In this document: piece after piece, positions 36,970-44,808 of the stretch
Layout of the letters: each line of letters begins with the position of its first letter
Position numbering within the stretch: the first letter of the stretch is position 1
Assembly (NCBI RefSeq): GCF_025263565.1
Contig: NZ_CP079865.1
Location: 1-64,000, forward strand
DNA: 64,000 bases
Source: Mycobacterium sp. SMC-8
GTDB taxonomy: Bacteria; Actinomycetota; Actinomycetes; Mycobacteriales; Mycobacteriaceae
Direction: 5' to 3'
The notes under the pieces: model-generated
Seen by the model: the letters and a program-made list of their open reading frames with translations, nothing else
Database searches by the model: none
What the model was told of the DNA's origin: nothing
Made by a program: the position numbers and the translations under genes

Positions 36970-38025
36970 TCACACGACAGGCGTCGTACACCACGCCCCT
37001 GGACTTGACCCAGGGGCGTCGATCACCCACGCCAACGCGCCCTCGTCGAACACCAGCAGCTTGAAGGTGCCCGCGACCGGCTCACGGTCACCGACCGGGC
37101 AGTGTGCGCGGAGACCGCCGTGACGGTCCTTGTTGACGATCAGCGTGGCGCTGCCGCCGTGGCCAGGGGTGAACGGCTGCTTGACCTTCACGCGGATGGA
37201 CGAGCCGCCGATGGCGCGGCGCTTGGCCGCAGTCCCTCCAGGGCCGACAGCGCGAGAGTCGGCGTTCTTGGCGAGGTGGTCGACGGCCAGCACGGCGGCA
37301 CCGGCCTTCGCCAACGGCTTCAACACCTTGGTGTGCATCACGGTGAACTCGTCGGCTGAGTTCGTGTTGGCCCCGCACATGGGCAGCAGCTCCCCGATGG
37401 AGTCCACGACGGCCACGGCGGGCCTCCAGGTGCGGGAGTCTTCGACCACCTGACGCACCTCGGCGGCGTCCTCGGGTTCGCAGTACCGGAACAGGTTCCG
37501 GTTTCGGAGGGCGTCAGGGCGCGCACCGAGGGCGAGCAGACGGTGAATCGTGGATAGTGCGCCGTTGTGGTCCAGGTCGATCATCAGGACCCGTCGACCG
37601 GCTGACAGTGCCTCGGTGACGCACACTAAGCAAAGCCATGACTTGCCGCTCTCGGGGTCGCCGAACACCCAATTAACCTGACCGGGGTAGAACAGGGCGT
37701 GTCCATCGGTTCGCCGCCCTAGTTGCGGTTCTGGCGGTTCTGGAACCGTGCCATCGAGCAGGGCGGAAATGTCCACGTAGAGCGGTGTTTCGTCCTCGGT
37801 TCCCGGTTCTGTAGACCTATGTGCGGAACCGGGAACCGGGGCGCAGTTCCCGCGGTCCTTGGTTCCGCGACCGGTCTCGGAACCGGGAACTGCTGCGGTT
37901 CCCGGTTCCCGACCCAGGTCTATAGAACCGGGAACCGGACCGGGCGACTCGCCCGACAGTTGTTCTCCAGCAACGTCGTCGGCGTCCTTCTCCAACAACC
38001 CATCAGAGCGGTCGACGGCGCTCAT
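36970..38025 (-). CDS. RepA-like AAA ATPase (probable island replication helicase)
   Basis: A RecA/RepA-like ATPase of about 350 residues: Walker A in VFGDPESGKSWLCLV, Walker B in AVAVVDSIGELLP, and a sensor-like AAVLAVDHLAKN. Such proteins act as DnaB-like hexameric helicases in satellite and plasmid replication. The first 85 residues are Pro/Gly-rich and made of repeats (VPGS, EPGT) encoded by a 12-base DNA repeat. The last residues and the stop are provided by the IS256 end, so the true C-terminus may be lost. The start at ATG 38025 overlaps the upstream gene (ATGA). Confidence 0.75.
   Translation of the reverse strand: MSAVDRSDGLLEKDADDVAGEQLSGESPGPVPGSIDLGREPGTAAVPGSETGRGTKDRGNCAPVPGSAHRSTEPGTEDETPLYVDISALLDGTVPEPPEPQLGRRTDGHALFYPGQVNWVFGDPESGKSWLCLVCVTEALSAGRRVLMIDLDHNGALSTIHRLLALGARPDALRNRNLFRYCEPEDAAEVRQVVEDSRTWRPAVAVVDSIGELLPMCGANTNSADEFTVMHTKVLKPLAKAGAAVLAVDHLAKNADSRAVGPGGTAAKRRAIGGSSIRVKVKQPFTPGHGGSATLIVNKDRHGGLRAHCPVGDREPVAGTFKLLVFDEGALAWVIDAPGSSPGAWCTTPVV
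37799..37936. repeat. Five copies of a 12-base repeat, GGTTCCCGGTTC or its complement
   Basis: Copies lie at 37799-37810, 37826-37837, 37880-37890 (11 of 12), 37897-37908 and 37925-37936, in mixed orientation within 140 bases, with partial copies between. They fall in the Pro/Gly-rich N-terminal coding part of the RepA-like gene. Repeats of this size and density in or beside a replication gene are typical of iterons, so this is a candidate origin. Confidence 0.6.
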
Positions 38026-38324
38026 CACGCCACCCCGACGAGAGTGTGCAGCTCGCTCACGAGACGGCGGTCACGGCCACCACGCCGCCACAACCGGCGC
38101 TGCACGTCGATGGGCAGCGCCGGGGTCAGCCCGTTGTCGAGCAGGTGCAGCGCCGCTGCCGACCACCCGTCAAGCTGATGCTCGCTCACCGGCTGGAGCT
38201 TGTCGTGGCAGTAGCAGGTCCACGGGTCTCTACAGGAGCAGCACTCCAGCGGCTCGCTGCGGTGGGCGGCATCGCGGCGACGCTCCAGCTGCGCCGAAAC
38301 GGTGTCCTCGGGTCGGCTTATCAT
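38025..38324 (-). CDS. Cysteine-rich island protein (CRDPWTC family)
   Basis: A 99-residue protein with the cluster CCSCRDPWTCYCHDKLQP, likely a zinc site, and a C-terminal part LLDNGLTPALPIDVQRRLWR. It is directly upstream of, and overlapping, the RepA-like gene. A clear relative with the same CRDPWTC and LLSAGLTPAPRLPE segments lies at 56600-56893 in the same position in island B, so the pair is a conserved cassette. It probably loads or controls the ATPase; this is inference from context. Confidence 0.65.
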   Translation of the reverse strand: MISRPEDTVSAQLERRRDAAHRSEPLECCSCRDPWTCYCHDKLQPVSEHQLDGWSAAALHLLDNGLTPALPIDVQRRLWRRGGRDRRLVSELHTLVGVA

Positions 38325-38396
38325 TCGTGGGGAGTTCCCTTCGGGTCGGAACTTCCGGAAAGCCACGCGGCCAAACATCTGGGTGGCTTTCCGCTT

Positions 38397-38837
38397 TCAG
38401 TCGGTGCCTGCGTTGGTGACGGTTTCGATCAGCGCGGCCAACATCTGCTCGGGGCGTTCGGACATCTTCACCAAGTGGGCGAGCAGGTTGGTGGCCTCGG
38501 CGAGCCTCAGCGACACCTCGCGCGACGACCCGCGCAGGCGGCGCAACATGGCTTCGGTGTCGTTGTCGATGACGTTCGCCTTGACCGCCGCGAGCACCTG
38601 GAGGGCGGCGTTTGTCTGTTCGTCACGTTGCACGGGTTTGCCTCCTCCTCGTGTGCGGCGCGCGTCGATGAACGCGGCCAGGTCGTCGCCCGCGATCAGC
38701 ACGCGGGAACCGACTCGAACGTGGGTGAGGTCGCCATCGGTGACCTTCTGCCAGATGAGCCGTTCGGAGAGTCCAACGTGTTCGGCGGCTTCTCGGATGG
38801 AGAACATTCGTGGCGGGGCGGTGGTTTGCGAGTTCAT
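38397..38837 (-). CDS. Excisionase-type helix-turn-helix protein
   Basis: A 146-residue protein with an N-terminal MerR/excisionase-like helix-turn-helix (FSIREAAEHVGLSERLIWQK, then RVGSRVLIAGDDLAAFID) and a helical C-terminal half. The start is put at ATG 38837, just before that domain. It is probably the leftward regulator of the island's replication operon, divergent from the excisionase at 39425. Confidence 0.68.
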   Translation of the reverse strand: MNSQTTAPPRMFSIREAAEHVGLSERLIWQKVTDGDLTHVRVGSRVLIAGDDLAAFIDARRTRGGGKPVQRDEQTNAALQVLAAVKANVIDNDTEAMLRRLRGSSREVSLRLAEATNLLAHLVKMSERPEQMLAALIETVTNAGTD

Positions 38838-39424
38838 GCCAGCCAGTACAGCACTCGCGCCCGACTGGTTAATCTGGTGAAACCTGTTGTGACTGACAAT
38901 GTTTGACAATGTTGGCCCACGAGGCCGCCGGGTGCGTTCGCTGCCATCGACGACAGTCGACAAACTCACTGGTCAACGTCGGTACAACCTGGTCAAAGGT
39001 GAGGTTTCAGTAAGAGTTTCGCGCGTCAGCCGATGAGAACAGGTGCGCTGTCGTTGATGATCTCGAACTCGATCCTGTCGATCATCCTGTCGTTGATGAT
39101 CTCGAACTCGATCCTGTTGTCGGAGACCTACGCGCGTGGGAGCAGGTCACCACGGCAAGGTGGGAGAAGGTGGTCTAGAAGTTCCTCGGAGTGTCGACGG
39201 CGCGGCGTGTCGCCGCTCGTGGGGAACCCGTTGCCGCGCAGATGATTACCCGCAGTCGAGCGTCACTCGATGACTACGGGCGCGCCGGTGAGCTGCGGAT
39301 ACCGGTGTCTGGAGCGTTGCTAAAGTGCGCTCACTGATTGCCGGTCGAGCCACGAAACCTGTTGGTGGACAGATGCGTAACAAGATTGGCGAGGTAGTCG
39401 GGCGCAGTATGTACATTGCCGCAC
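38838..39424. promoter_or_regulatory. Divergent regulatory region with two sets of direct repeats
   Basis: About 590 bases with no gene. A perfect tandem 10-mer, TGACAATGTT, occupies 38894-38913. A 30-base sequence beginning CTGTCGTTGATGATCTCGAA is repeated at 39048-39077 and 39087-39116 (period 39). Both sets lie between divergent helix-turn-helix genes and look like operator or excision-complex sites. Confidence 0.5.
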
Positions 39425-39646
39425 ATGACAACCAACGCCGACAAGCAACCTCCAACACGGCTCAGTACAGAACAGGCAGCCGCCTACCTCGGCAAGCCCG
39501 TATCCACGCTGCGGTGGTACCGCAGCATGCGCAAAGGTCCGCGCTCATACCGGCTCGGTCGCGCCGTGTTTTACGACCTCGCAGACCTCCAAGCGTGGGA
39601 GGTTGCGGAGCGGGCGCGGAGCGAGCGCGGCGGGGTCGACGCATGA
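39425..39646 (+). CDS. Excisionase-like helix-turn-helix protein
   Basis: A 73-residue protein with a winged helix of the HTH_17 type (LSTEQAAAYLGKPVSTLRWY and YRLGRAVFYDLADLQAWE). Start at ATG 39425. It precedes the convergent integrase gene by 51 bases, the usual place of a recombination directionality factor, so it probably drives excision of island A. Confidence 0.75.
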   Translation: MTTNADKQPPTRLSTEQAAAYLGKPVSTLRWYRSMRKGPRSYRLGRAVFYDLADLQAWEVAERARSERGGVDA

Positions 39647-39697
39647 CGGCTGACCGGGTACCGAACATCGGCTCCATCCCCGGCCACTAGGAGAACT

Positions 39698-40891
39698 TCA
39701 CGCAGCAGCAGCAGCAGCGCGTGCAGCATCACCGAGCGCCTTCGCCACCCCGGCGAGGTCGTCATCGAACAGCTTCGCGTAGCGGTCCAGCGTCATGGTG
39801 GCGCTCGCGTGGCCGAGCAGCCGTTGAACGGCCTTCACGTTGGCACCCGCACTGATAGCCAGCGATGCGGTGGTGTGGCGCAGCCCGTGTGGCACAAGCC
39901 CGTCGATACCGGCCTCAGTGCACGCTTTGTCGAACACCCAGCGGTACTCGCCGAGCGGCAGATAGCCGCCCTTGCGCGACGAGAACACCAGCGCGTCAGG
40001 GTCGTCGGGCAGCTCGGCTTGCAGCCGCTCCCAGACCGGCTCGGGCACCGGCACCTCCCGCACCTTGCCCGTCTTGGTGGAGGTCTCCACGATGCCCTTG
40101 CCGGTGACGTGGGTGGCCGACGAGCGGATCGTCAGCACCCGGTCCCCTACATGCTTGCGGCGCAGCGCCACCGCCTCGCCGAACCGCAGCCCGCAGTAGC
40201 CGAGCACCAACGTCAGAGTTTGGAACCGCCCACAGTGACCGGCGAGCCGGGCGAGCTCGGCGTGGGTGAGGTAGCGCCGCTCCGCCTCGGTCGGCTCGGG
40301 CAGATCGTTGGTCCGGCTGATCTCGGTGGCGACGTTCTTGACGACCTTGCCCGACTTCTGCGCGTACTTCAGCACCGCGCCGACGAGCTGGTGAGCCTGG
40401 GTGATCCGCGACGCCGACAGCGGCTTGCCGTCCTGCGACCCGTTCACCGACAGCCCACTCAGCCACGCCACATAGGCGGGATAGGTGATTTCCGACAGCG
40501 CCACGTCTTTCCACTTGGGCAACACGATGGTGTCCAGCAGGCTCCGGTACCCGGCGAGCGTCTTGGGCTTGCGGTGTCCCTTGGTGTCGATCCACTGCTC
40601 AGCGACCGCACCGAACGTCTCGCGGGCTGCGCTCGGATTGATCCACGTTCGCGTGTGAATCTTCGACTTGGCGTCGGCCACCCACGCCTCGGCGTCGACC
40701 TCGGTGCGGAACCGTTGGGTACGCATCTTGCCGTCGTCGCCGACGTACCAGCCGCGCCAGCGCGACCCCACTCCCTGCGGCCTGCCCTTGCCCTCGGCCC
40801 ACCCCTTGGTGGCGAGCTTCGATGGGCTGCCGTCGCGGTTCTTCCACAGGTCCACGACGCCGCCCGTGCCGGGTGTCCGTGCATCACTCAT
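39698..40891 (-). CDS. Phage-type tyrosine integrase (island A)
   Basis: A 397-residue integrase. It has an N-terminal arm-binding part (GSRWRGWYVGDDGKMRTQRF), a core-binding domain (FGAVAEQWIDTKGHRKPKTL) and a catalytic domain with Arg in GYCGLRFGEAVAL, HGLRHTTASLAIS, and GHASATMTLDRY. The C-terminus ends in an alanine run. The start at ATG 40891 faces a tRNA 3' fragment at 40967, its likely attachment site. It is related along its length to the integrase at 59353. Confidence 0.88.
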   Translation of the reverse strand: MSDARTPGTGGVVDLWKNRDGSPSKLATKGWAEGKGRPQGVGSRWRGWYVGDDGKMRTQRFRTEVDAEAWVADAKSKIHTRTWINPSAARETFGAVAEQWIDTKGHRKPKTLAGYRSLLDTIVLPKWKDVALSEITYPAYVAWLSGLSVNGSQDGKPLSASRITQAHQLVGAVLKYAQKSGKVVKNVATEISRTNDLPEPTEAERRYLTHAELARLAGHCGRFQTLTLVLGYCGLRFGEAVALRRKHVGDRVLTIRSSATHVTGKGIVETSTKTGKVREVPVPEPVWERLQAELPDDPDALVFSSRKGGYLPLGEYRWVFDKACTEAGIDGLVPHGLRHTTASLAISAGANVKAVQRLLGHASATMTLDRYAKLFDDDLAGVAKALGDAARAAAAAA

Positions 40892-40966
40892 GGCGTGAGT
40901 TTACAGCCTGTTTACGGCCAGACGCGGCGTTTACGCTCTGCACGCCTTCTAGCTGCTCTTTCTCGG

Positions 40967-41015
40967 TGCCCCCAGTGAGACTCGAACTCACACTTGGCGG
41001 ATTTTAAGTCCGCCA
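40967..41015 (-). repeat. tRNA(UAA) 3' fragment: attachment site between islands A and B
   Basis: This stretch matches the anticodon arm, T-arm and acceptor 3' strand of the intact tRNA at 59259-59332, including a 24-base perfect core (40990-41013). The T-stem differs at two positions on each side, with pairing kept (GTGAG with CTCAC instead of GTCGG with CCGAC), so it comes from another allele. Together with the intact tRNA it forms the direct repeats flanking island B. Confidence 0.82.
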
Positions 41016-41146
41016 ACACCTGTTCGCTGATGTTTCCCAATGGCCTATTCCTGTTGCGCAGCATGGAAATTCGTGCGCTGGCGTTTCTCAATGTTCGTGG
41101 GTGACCTGCGCGAGTTGTGACACTGTCGTGACACCGAGCCCGGGGG

Positions 41147-41326
41147 TTAGTCGACCTTGGTCGCGTGCCAGGCGTCGATGGTCTGCGCCTTCCACCCCTT
41201 GACGCGGCCGATCATGGCGTCCGGGTTCGGCATGCGGCGTGGCGTGTCCTGTGCGTATGCCTTCACCGTGTTGAGGGCGAGGCCGGTGCGTTCAGCCACC
41301 TGGCGCACTCCGAGGTACACAATCAC
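41147..41326 (-). CDS. Small helix-turn-helix protein
   Basis: A 59-residue protein from GTG 41326: VYLGVRQVAERTGLALNTVK is a helix-turn-helix of the excisionase kind, and VKGWKAQTIDAWHATKVD is the wing. It lies at the left edge of island B, just inside the tRNA fragment. The start is uncertain; no good ribosome-binding site is seen. Confidence 0.55.
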   Translation of the reverse strand: MIVYLGVRQVAERTGLALNTVKAYAQDTPRRMPNPDAMIGRVKGWKAQTIDAWHATKVD

Positions 41327-41480
41327 GTCGTCGATTTTATTCGGAAGGGTATGCCTTGAAGTGTATTGGCGCGTACCCTCTTCTGTGCGTACCTTTTAGA
41401 GCACACCCGACAGAGCACAGCCAAGGGGGGCTTACGGTGACCTGTCCATCTCACCCGCTGCCACGCGGGCCACCAACAAA

Positions 41481-41516
41481 GCCCAGGACAGTGCGTTCAC
41501 TGCCTCCTGGGCTTTT
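41481..41516 (+). terminator. Rho-independent terminator or attenuator
   Basis: GCCCAGGA pairs with TCCTGGGC around an inner stem CAGTG-CGTT-CACTG, followed by TTTT. A second hairpin (GAAGGCGG with CCGCCTTC, 41556-41588) follows before the first small gene of island B. The pair could be an attenuating leader. Confidence 0.65.
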
Positions 41517-41642
41517 CTGCTTTTGCTCTGATGGGCTTCGCGCCCTGAAAAGAGTGAAGGCGGCTCCCTTGCCCGGGGAACCGCCTTCGTGATTTCCGCC
41601 CTGCCAGGGGCTTCAATCTCAAGCTACGAGGAGAGTACTCCC

Positions 41643-41843
41643 ATGCGCGAAAACAGCGCAACCGTTCCGTCCAATCCCGAACCCGACCCACTGTCGGTCA
41701 CCTGCCCGATCTGCGATGCCGAGCCGGGCCGCCAGTGCCGTCGGTACGCGTTCCCGAAGACGCGGCCGGTCTTCAAGTACGAAATCCACCTCAAGCAGCC
41801 GCATTGGCTCCGAGGCGAGGTCGCCCGCGAGGAGGCCGCGTGA
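41643..41843 (+). CDS. Small zinc-finger-like island protein
   Basis: A 66-residue protein with SVTCPICDAEPGRQCRRYA, the CPxC...C pattern of short zinc-binding phage proteins, and a His-rich end. It is the first of five overlapping small genes (41643-42835), probably one transcript. Start at ATG 41643. Function unknown. Confidence 0.55.
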   Translation: MRENSATVPSNPEPDPLSVTCPICDAEPGRQCRRYAFPKTRPVFKYEIHLKQPHWLRGEVAREEAA

Positions 41844-42148
41844 TGAGCACACGCACCGCTTCAGACGTGCCGATGCCGGAGCGCACCCATTGTTTGGACG
41901 GCTGGCAGGAGAATGTCGACGGGATGCCGGAGTACCGCGTCATTTCCGGGGCCGACCGCCACATCCGCTCCATTTCGGGCATCGTCGGCACAAGCGCTGT
42001 CCAGTACGTCGACGGGACCATCGACCGGAGCCCGGAGGACAGCCCCCGGGTCTGGGCGGACTTCGGAGCCGCCAACATGACGTCAGCTCAAGCTCGCGAG
42101 TTCGCAGCGGCCATTGTTGCTGCCGCTGACGAGATTGATGGGTGGTGA
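41843..42148 (+). CDS. Island protein of unknown function
   Basis: A 101-residue protein with EYRVISGADRHIRSISGIVG and a helical C-terminus (MTSAQAREFAAAIVAAADEI). Its ATG overlaps the previous stop by one base. The C-terminal half looks like an immunity or regulatory fold seen in many small actinobacterial proteins. No firm family. Confidence 0.5.
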   Translation: MSTRTASDVPMPERTHCLDGWQENVDGMPEYRVISGADRHIRSISGIVGTSAVQYVDGTIDRSPEDSPRVWADFGAANMTSAQAREFAAAIVAAADEIDGW

Positions 42149-42438
42149 ACCGAATGATCGGTGCTCCATCTTCAACCTGGACGTTCGACCAGGTCGTGAG
42201 TATGTGGGATGACGTGCGACGTTGCGACCAAGTGACGAAGACCGGCAAGTGCAAGAGGCCGGCACACTGGCTTGTGGTCATGCACAGCTGCTGGCGGGGA
42301 ACGATGTGCAGCCACCATCTCAATGCGTGGACAGCAAGGAATCGAGCCCCCTTCGAACGGAGCGGTATGGGTGAATGCAGCCAATGCAAGCAGCCCTTCA
42401 CGTCGCTTAGCCATGTTTTCAAGGCGGTGCGGATATGA
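42145..42438 (+). CDS. Cysteine-rich island protein of unknown function
   Basis: A 97-residue protein with several cysteine pairs (CDQVTKTGKCKRPAHW, HSCWRGTMCSHH, GECSQCKQPF) and histidines, suggesting two zinc sites. GTG 42145 overlaps the previous stop; ATG 42154 is an alternative. Part of the small-gene operon. Confidence 0.5.
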   Translation: MNRMIGAPSSTWTFDQVVSMWDDVRRCDQVTKTGKCKRPAHWLVVMHSCWRGTMCSHHLNAWTARNRAPFERSGMGECSQCKQPFTSLSHVFKAVRI

Positions 42439-42617
42439 GCAAGGTGATCACCGACCTGGACCGTGAACTCTCGAAGAGGTTCGTCCTGTATCCCCCGAGG
42501 ACTTGGTCGCCTCAACTGATGCGGGGCATGATCCACCTGCTCGACGCTTACGGGGTGCTCCGCGAAGCGGAACTCGGCCCCGAAGACACCCAGCCGCTGT
42601 TGCGAGCCGTCAAATGA
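42435..42617 (+). CDS. Small island protein of unknown function
   Basis: A 60-residue helical protein (SKVITDLDRELSKRFVLYPP, LMRGMIHLLDAYGVLREAEL). It overlaps both neighbours by four bases. No family recognised. Confidence 0.45.
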   Translation: MSKVITDLDRELSKRFVLYPPRTWSPQLMRGMIHLLDAYGVLREAELGPEDTQPLLRAVK

Positions 42618-42835
42618 GCGCTAAGACTGACGGCCTCATCGCCCATGCCGTCGAGGAGGCGGTCGAGGAAGTCAACGAGATTCTCAACCAGATCGAAGGG
42701 GACGACCTCACAGACCTCGAATGGCTTGCACTCTTGGCAGTGCTACGCCCTGCGTGGGAACGAAGGCTTGCACGTGAGCAGAGCCCTCCGGTGTCGCTGG
42801 AATTAGTGCGAAGCAGACGGCGGAAACGGGGATAG
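42614..42835 (+). CDS. Small acidic-to-basic island protein of unknown function
   Basis: A 73-residue protein with an acidic helix (AVEEAVEEVNEILNQIEGDD) and a basic tail (RSRRRKRG). It is the last gene of the overlapping set and is followed by a strong hairpin at 42855-42889. No family recognised. Confidence 0.45.
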   Translation: MSAKTDGLIAHAVEEAVEEVNEILNQIEGDDLTDLEWLALLAVLRPAWERRLAREQSPPVSLELVRSRRRKRG

Positions 42836-42854
42836 CGTTAACGTGTCCCCCAGT

Positions 42855-42889
42855 TGTGCCCCGGCCGTCCCACGTGGCGCCGGGGCACA
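42855..42889. terminator. Strong hairpin at the end of the small-gene operon
   Basis: A perfect 10-base stem, TGTGCCCCGG with CCGGGGCACA, with a 15-base loop. No T-run follows. This type is common as a terminator in mycobacteria and could serve both directions, since the gene at 42939 runs towards it. Confidence 0.6.
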
Positions 42890-42938
42890 CTGCTGCAGCA
42901 GAAGACGCCGACTGCGTGGGCATGGGGGCCACGCCCAC

Positions 42939-43139
42939 CTAGCGCACTTGCGCGTTCTCCCAGTCGATAACCGTATCGATGTGGTACCGGACGTGCTTCC
43001 CGAACTTCGCGAAGCGAGGACCGTACCCCGTTACCGCCCAGGCTTCGAGGGTTGATTTCTTCATGCGGAGTCGGTCAGCGACCTCCTCACGCGTCATCCA
43101 TGGGCTTAAGAAGATCGGCGCATTGTCGTTCTCTGGCAT
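42939..43139 (-). CDS. Helix-turn-helix protein (excisionase type)
   Basis: A 66-residue protein: LSPWMTREEVADRLRMKKST is the recognition helix region, and FAKFGKHVRYHIDTVIDWEN is the wing. It is divergent, with only 32 bases between starts, from a second protein of the same type at 43172. Start at ATG 43139. Confidence 0.65.
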   Translation of the reverse strand: MPENDNAPIFLSPWMTREEVADRLRMKKSTLEAWAVTGYGPRFAKFGKHVRYHIDTVIDWENAQVR

Positions 43140-43171
43140 GGCCCTCGATTCTCGGCGTTACGGTCTGGTTC

Positions 43172-43381
43172 ATGGCGCAAATCGACCAACCCACAAGGAT
43201 GCTCTACGACCGACGGTCCGCCGCCGAGACGCTCTCCACCTCCGAACGCCGCATCGACGAACTACGGCGAGCCGGCAAGCTCCCCTCCGTTCGAGATGGA
43301 AGGCAGTACAAATACCGGCACGACGACCTCCAGCGCTATGTGGACTCGCTCGCTACGTTCGAGACGGGGACAGGTCGATGA
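43172..43381 (+). CDS. Helix-turn-helix protein (excisionase type)
   Basis: A 69-residue protein with MLYDRRSAAETLSTSERRID and RDGRQYKYRHDDLQRYVDSL, the HTH_17 layout. It overlaps the frameshifted third protein of this kind by four bases. Three such genes in 700 bases suggest control of excision or of the neighbouring operons. Confidence 0.65.
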   Translation: MAQIDQPTRMLYDRRSAAETLSTSERRIDELRRAGKLPSVRDGRQYKYRHDDLQRYVDSLATFETGTGR

Positions 43382-43639
43382 TTCCCGCCATGTTCTCGTT
43401 GTCCGAGGCTGCCCAGATGCTTGGCGTTTCCGAAGGACTTTCTCCGCGTGAAGCTTCGCGACCGTACTTTCGCGGGCGTAAAGATTGCGGGTCGGTGGCG
43501 AATGACCGAAGAACAGATTTGCGCAGCCATCCAGTCCTCGAGCACAGTAGCCCGCCCACCAGAGCCAATCCCGCCGTCGGGCCTATCGCGTCGGTCACGG
43601 CCATATCGGGCGACCCAGAGAAGGCCCGGCGGACATTGA
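43378..43639 (+). pseudogene. Third helix-turn-helix protein, one frameshift
   Basis: Starts MIPAMFSLSEAAQMLGVSE in one frame and continues, after one surplus G near 43433, in another as DFLRVKLRDRTFAGVKIAGR and WRMTEEQICAAIQ to a stop at 43639. The two pieces form one typical helix-turn-helix and wing. About 260 bases without a gene follow. Confidence 0.6.
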
Positions 43640-43897
43640 GCCTGCGAGATAGCTCACGCACGAGCCCTCGGCGCAGGTTGATGGCGAGGTTGTGTGAAGC
43701 TACTTTGCCAGCCCTGGGCGTGGTGCTGCATCCGAACAAGCGGATTTACTCCCCGTACTGGCCTTCCGCATCACCAGGCAGTGTCCGGTTGAGTGTGCTC
43801 TATCGTCGCCGTAGCGGAGTTCGGCCCTATTCCGCTGAAAGCTAAGAACTGGGCTACACAGACCTGGCTTCTGTACCTACACTGGGGGTATTAAGTT

Positions 43898-44284
43898 ATG
43901 ACTTCAGCGCGAAGGGTGCTGGAGACTGGATCGGTATTGACGCTGTACGCAGTGGTTGATGGAGGTGGCGACTGTGAAGCAGAAGTGTGGCTTGGGGGCC
44001 TGGGCACTGCGCCGCAAACCCAGTTCCAAGCGAGATTTCAGCGGCTAACAACTACCGGACGCTTGGGCGGGCCCGAGCAGATGCATCCGCTGGGATGTAA
44101 AGGCGACCCAGTGGTCCACGAAATCAAAGTGCACCATGGACCTGGGTACCGGTTGTACGTGGTTCGTGACGGAAGCGACTGGATAGCTACACACGGTCGG
44201 AAGAAGCCAAAAGATAAGAACGTTTGTACGGAGGCGACTAGAGCTCGCGCAGCCTTCGCCGACTACGTGAAGAGGACAAAATGA
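43898..44284 (+). CDS. HigB-like (RelE superfamily) toxin of a probable TAC operon
   Basis: A 128-residue protein with the Gp49/HigB pattern: EAEVWLGGLGTAPQTQFQAR, LGGPEQMHPLGCKGDPVVHE and IKVHHGPGYRLYVVRDG. Such toxins cut mRNA on the ribosome. It overlaps the antitoxin gene by four bases and comes first, the order typical of HigBA. The basic C-terminus (THGRKKPKDKN) fits RNA binding. Start at ATG 43898. Confidence 0.75.
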   Translation: MTSARRVLETGSVLTLYAVVDGGGDCEAEVWLGGLGTAPQTQFQARFQRLTTTGRLGGPEQMHPLGCKGDPVVHEIKVHHGPGYRLYVVRDGSDWIATHGRKKPKDKNVCTEATRARAAFADYVKRTK

Positions 44285-44808
44285 GCTGGTTTCGGAGCAC
44301 CCCCGAGTCTGAAGCGCTTCTCGCCGAAGAGCGTTTGGTTTTGGCTGCAACCGAAGCTGTCCATGACGCGATGGCTGAGAAGGGCGTCAACGGGCAGCAG
44401 TTAGCGGCGCTATTGAACGTGAAGCCAAGCGAAGTGAGTCAGCGGCTCAGCGGCAAGCGGAACCTGACATTACGCACTTTGGCTCAGATGCTGCACGTCC
44501 TAGGCAAGGAGGCGGACCTCACACTCAAGCGCCGTGACGACGATCAGAAACATTCCGGCTCGTGGGAGGGGTGTGCCCACGCCTTTGATCAGTTGGTGAT
44601 AGCGCCCGATGCTCGGTGGGCGGGATCGAGCAAGATCATTGCTTTCCATTTGAATGAATCGTTCTTGCCGCCCGCGAAGGGCTTCGACAATGGATCAGTC
44701 GTCCCTCAGCCGGCAGGCGACAAGTACGAAACTGTTGGTTTTCTCCGCAGAATGGTCCGCGACGAGAATGACACCACCGGCAACCTCGAAGATTCTGTCA
44801 CCTGCTAA
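44281..44808 (+). CDS. HigA-like antitoxin with long C-terminal extension
   Basis: A 175-residue protein with a helix-turn-helix (EKGVNGQQLAALLNVKPSEV, SQRLSGKRNLTLRTLAQMLH) of the XRE/HigA kind and a C-terminal region of about 80 residues. In TAC systems such as Rv1955-Rv1957 the antitoxin needs a C-terminal chaperone-addiction segment to be held by SecB; the extension here could play that part. It overlaps the toxin gene (ATGA) and touches the chaperone gene (TAATG). Confidence 0.75.
   Translation: MSWFRSTPESEALLAEERLVLAATEAVHDAMAEKGVNGQQLAALLNVKPSEVSQRLSGKRNLTLRTLAQMLHVLGKEADLTLKRRDDDQKHSGSWEGCAHAFDQLVIAPDARWAGSSKIIAFHLNESFLPPAKGFDNGSVVPQPAGDKYETVGFLRRMVRDENDTTGNLEDSVTC

Larger units (their letters stand above)
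32506..36977 (+). mobile_element. IS256-family insertion sequence, split by a second Tn554-like transposon
   Basis: Inverted repeats TCGCGTGATTCTTCGAG (32506-32522) and, on the other strand, TCGTGTGATTCTTCGAG (36977-36961) mark the ends; the outermost base is uncertain by up to about 35 bases on the left. Inside is one transposase gene in two pieces with 3.15 kb of foreign DNA between. The right end supplies the stop codon of the RepA-like gene at 36970. Without the insert it is about 1.3 kb, the normal size. Confidence 0.83.

Noticed and set aside
39048..39116. CRISPR array
   Set aside because: Only two repeats with a 9-base spacer; no further units or cas genes.
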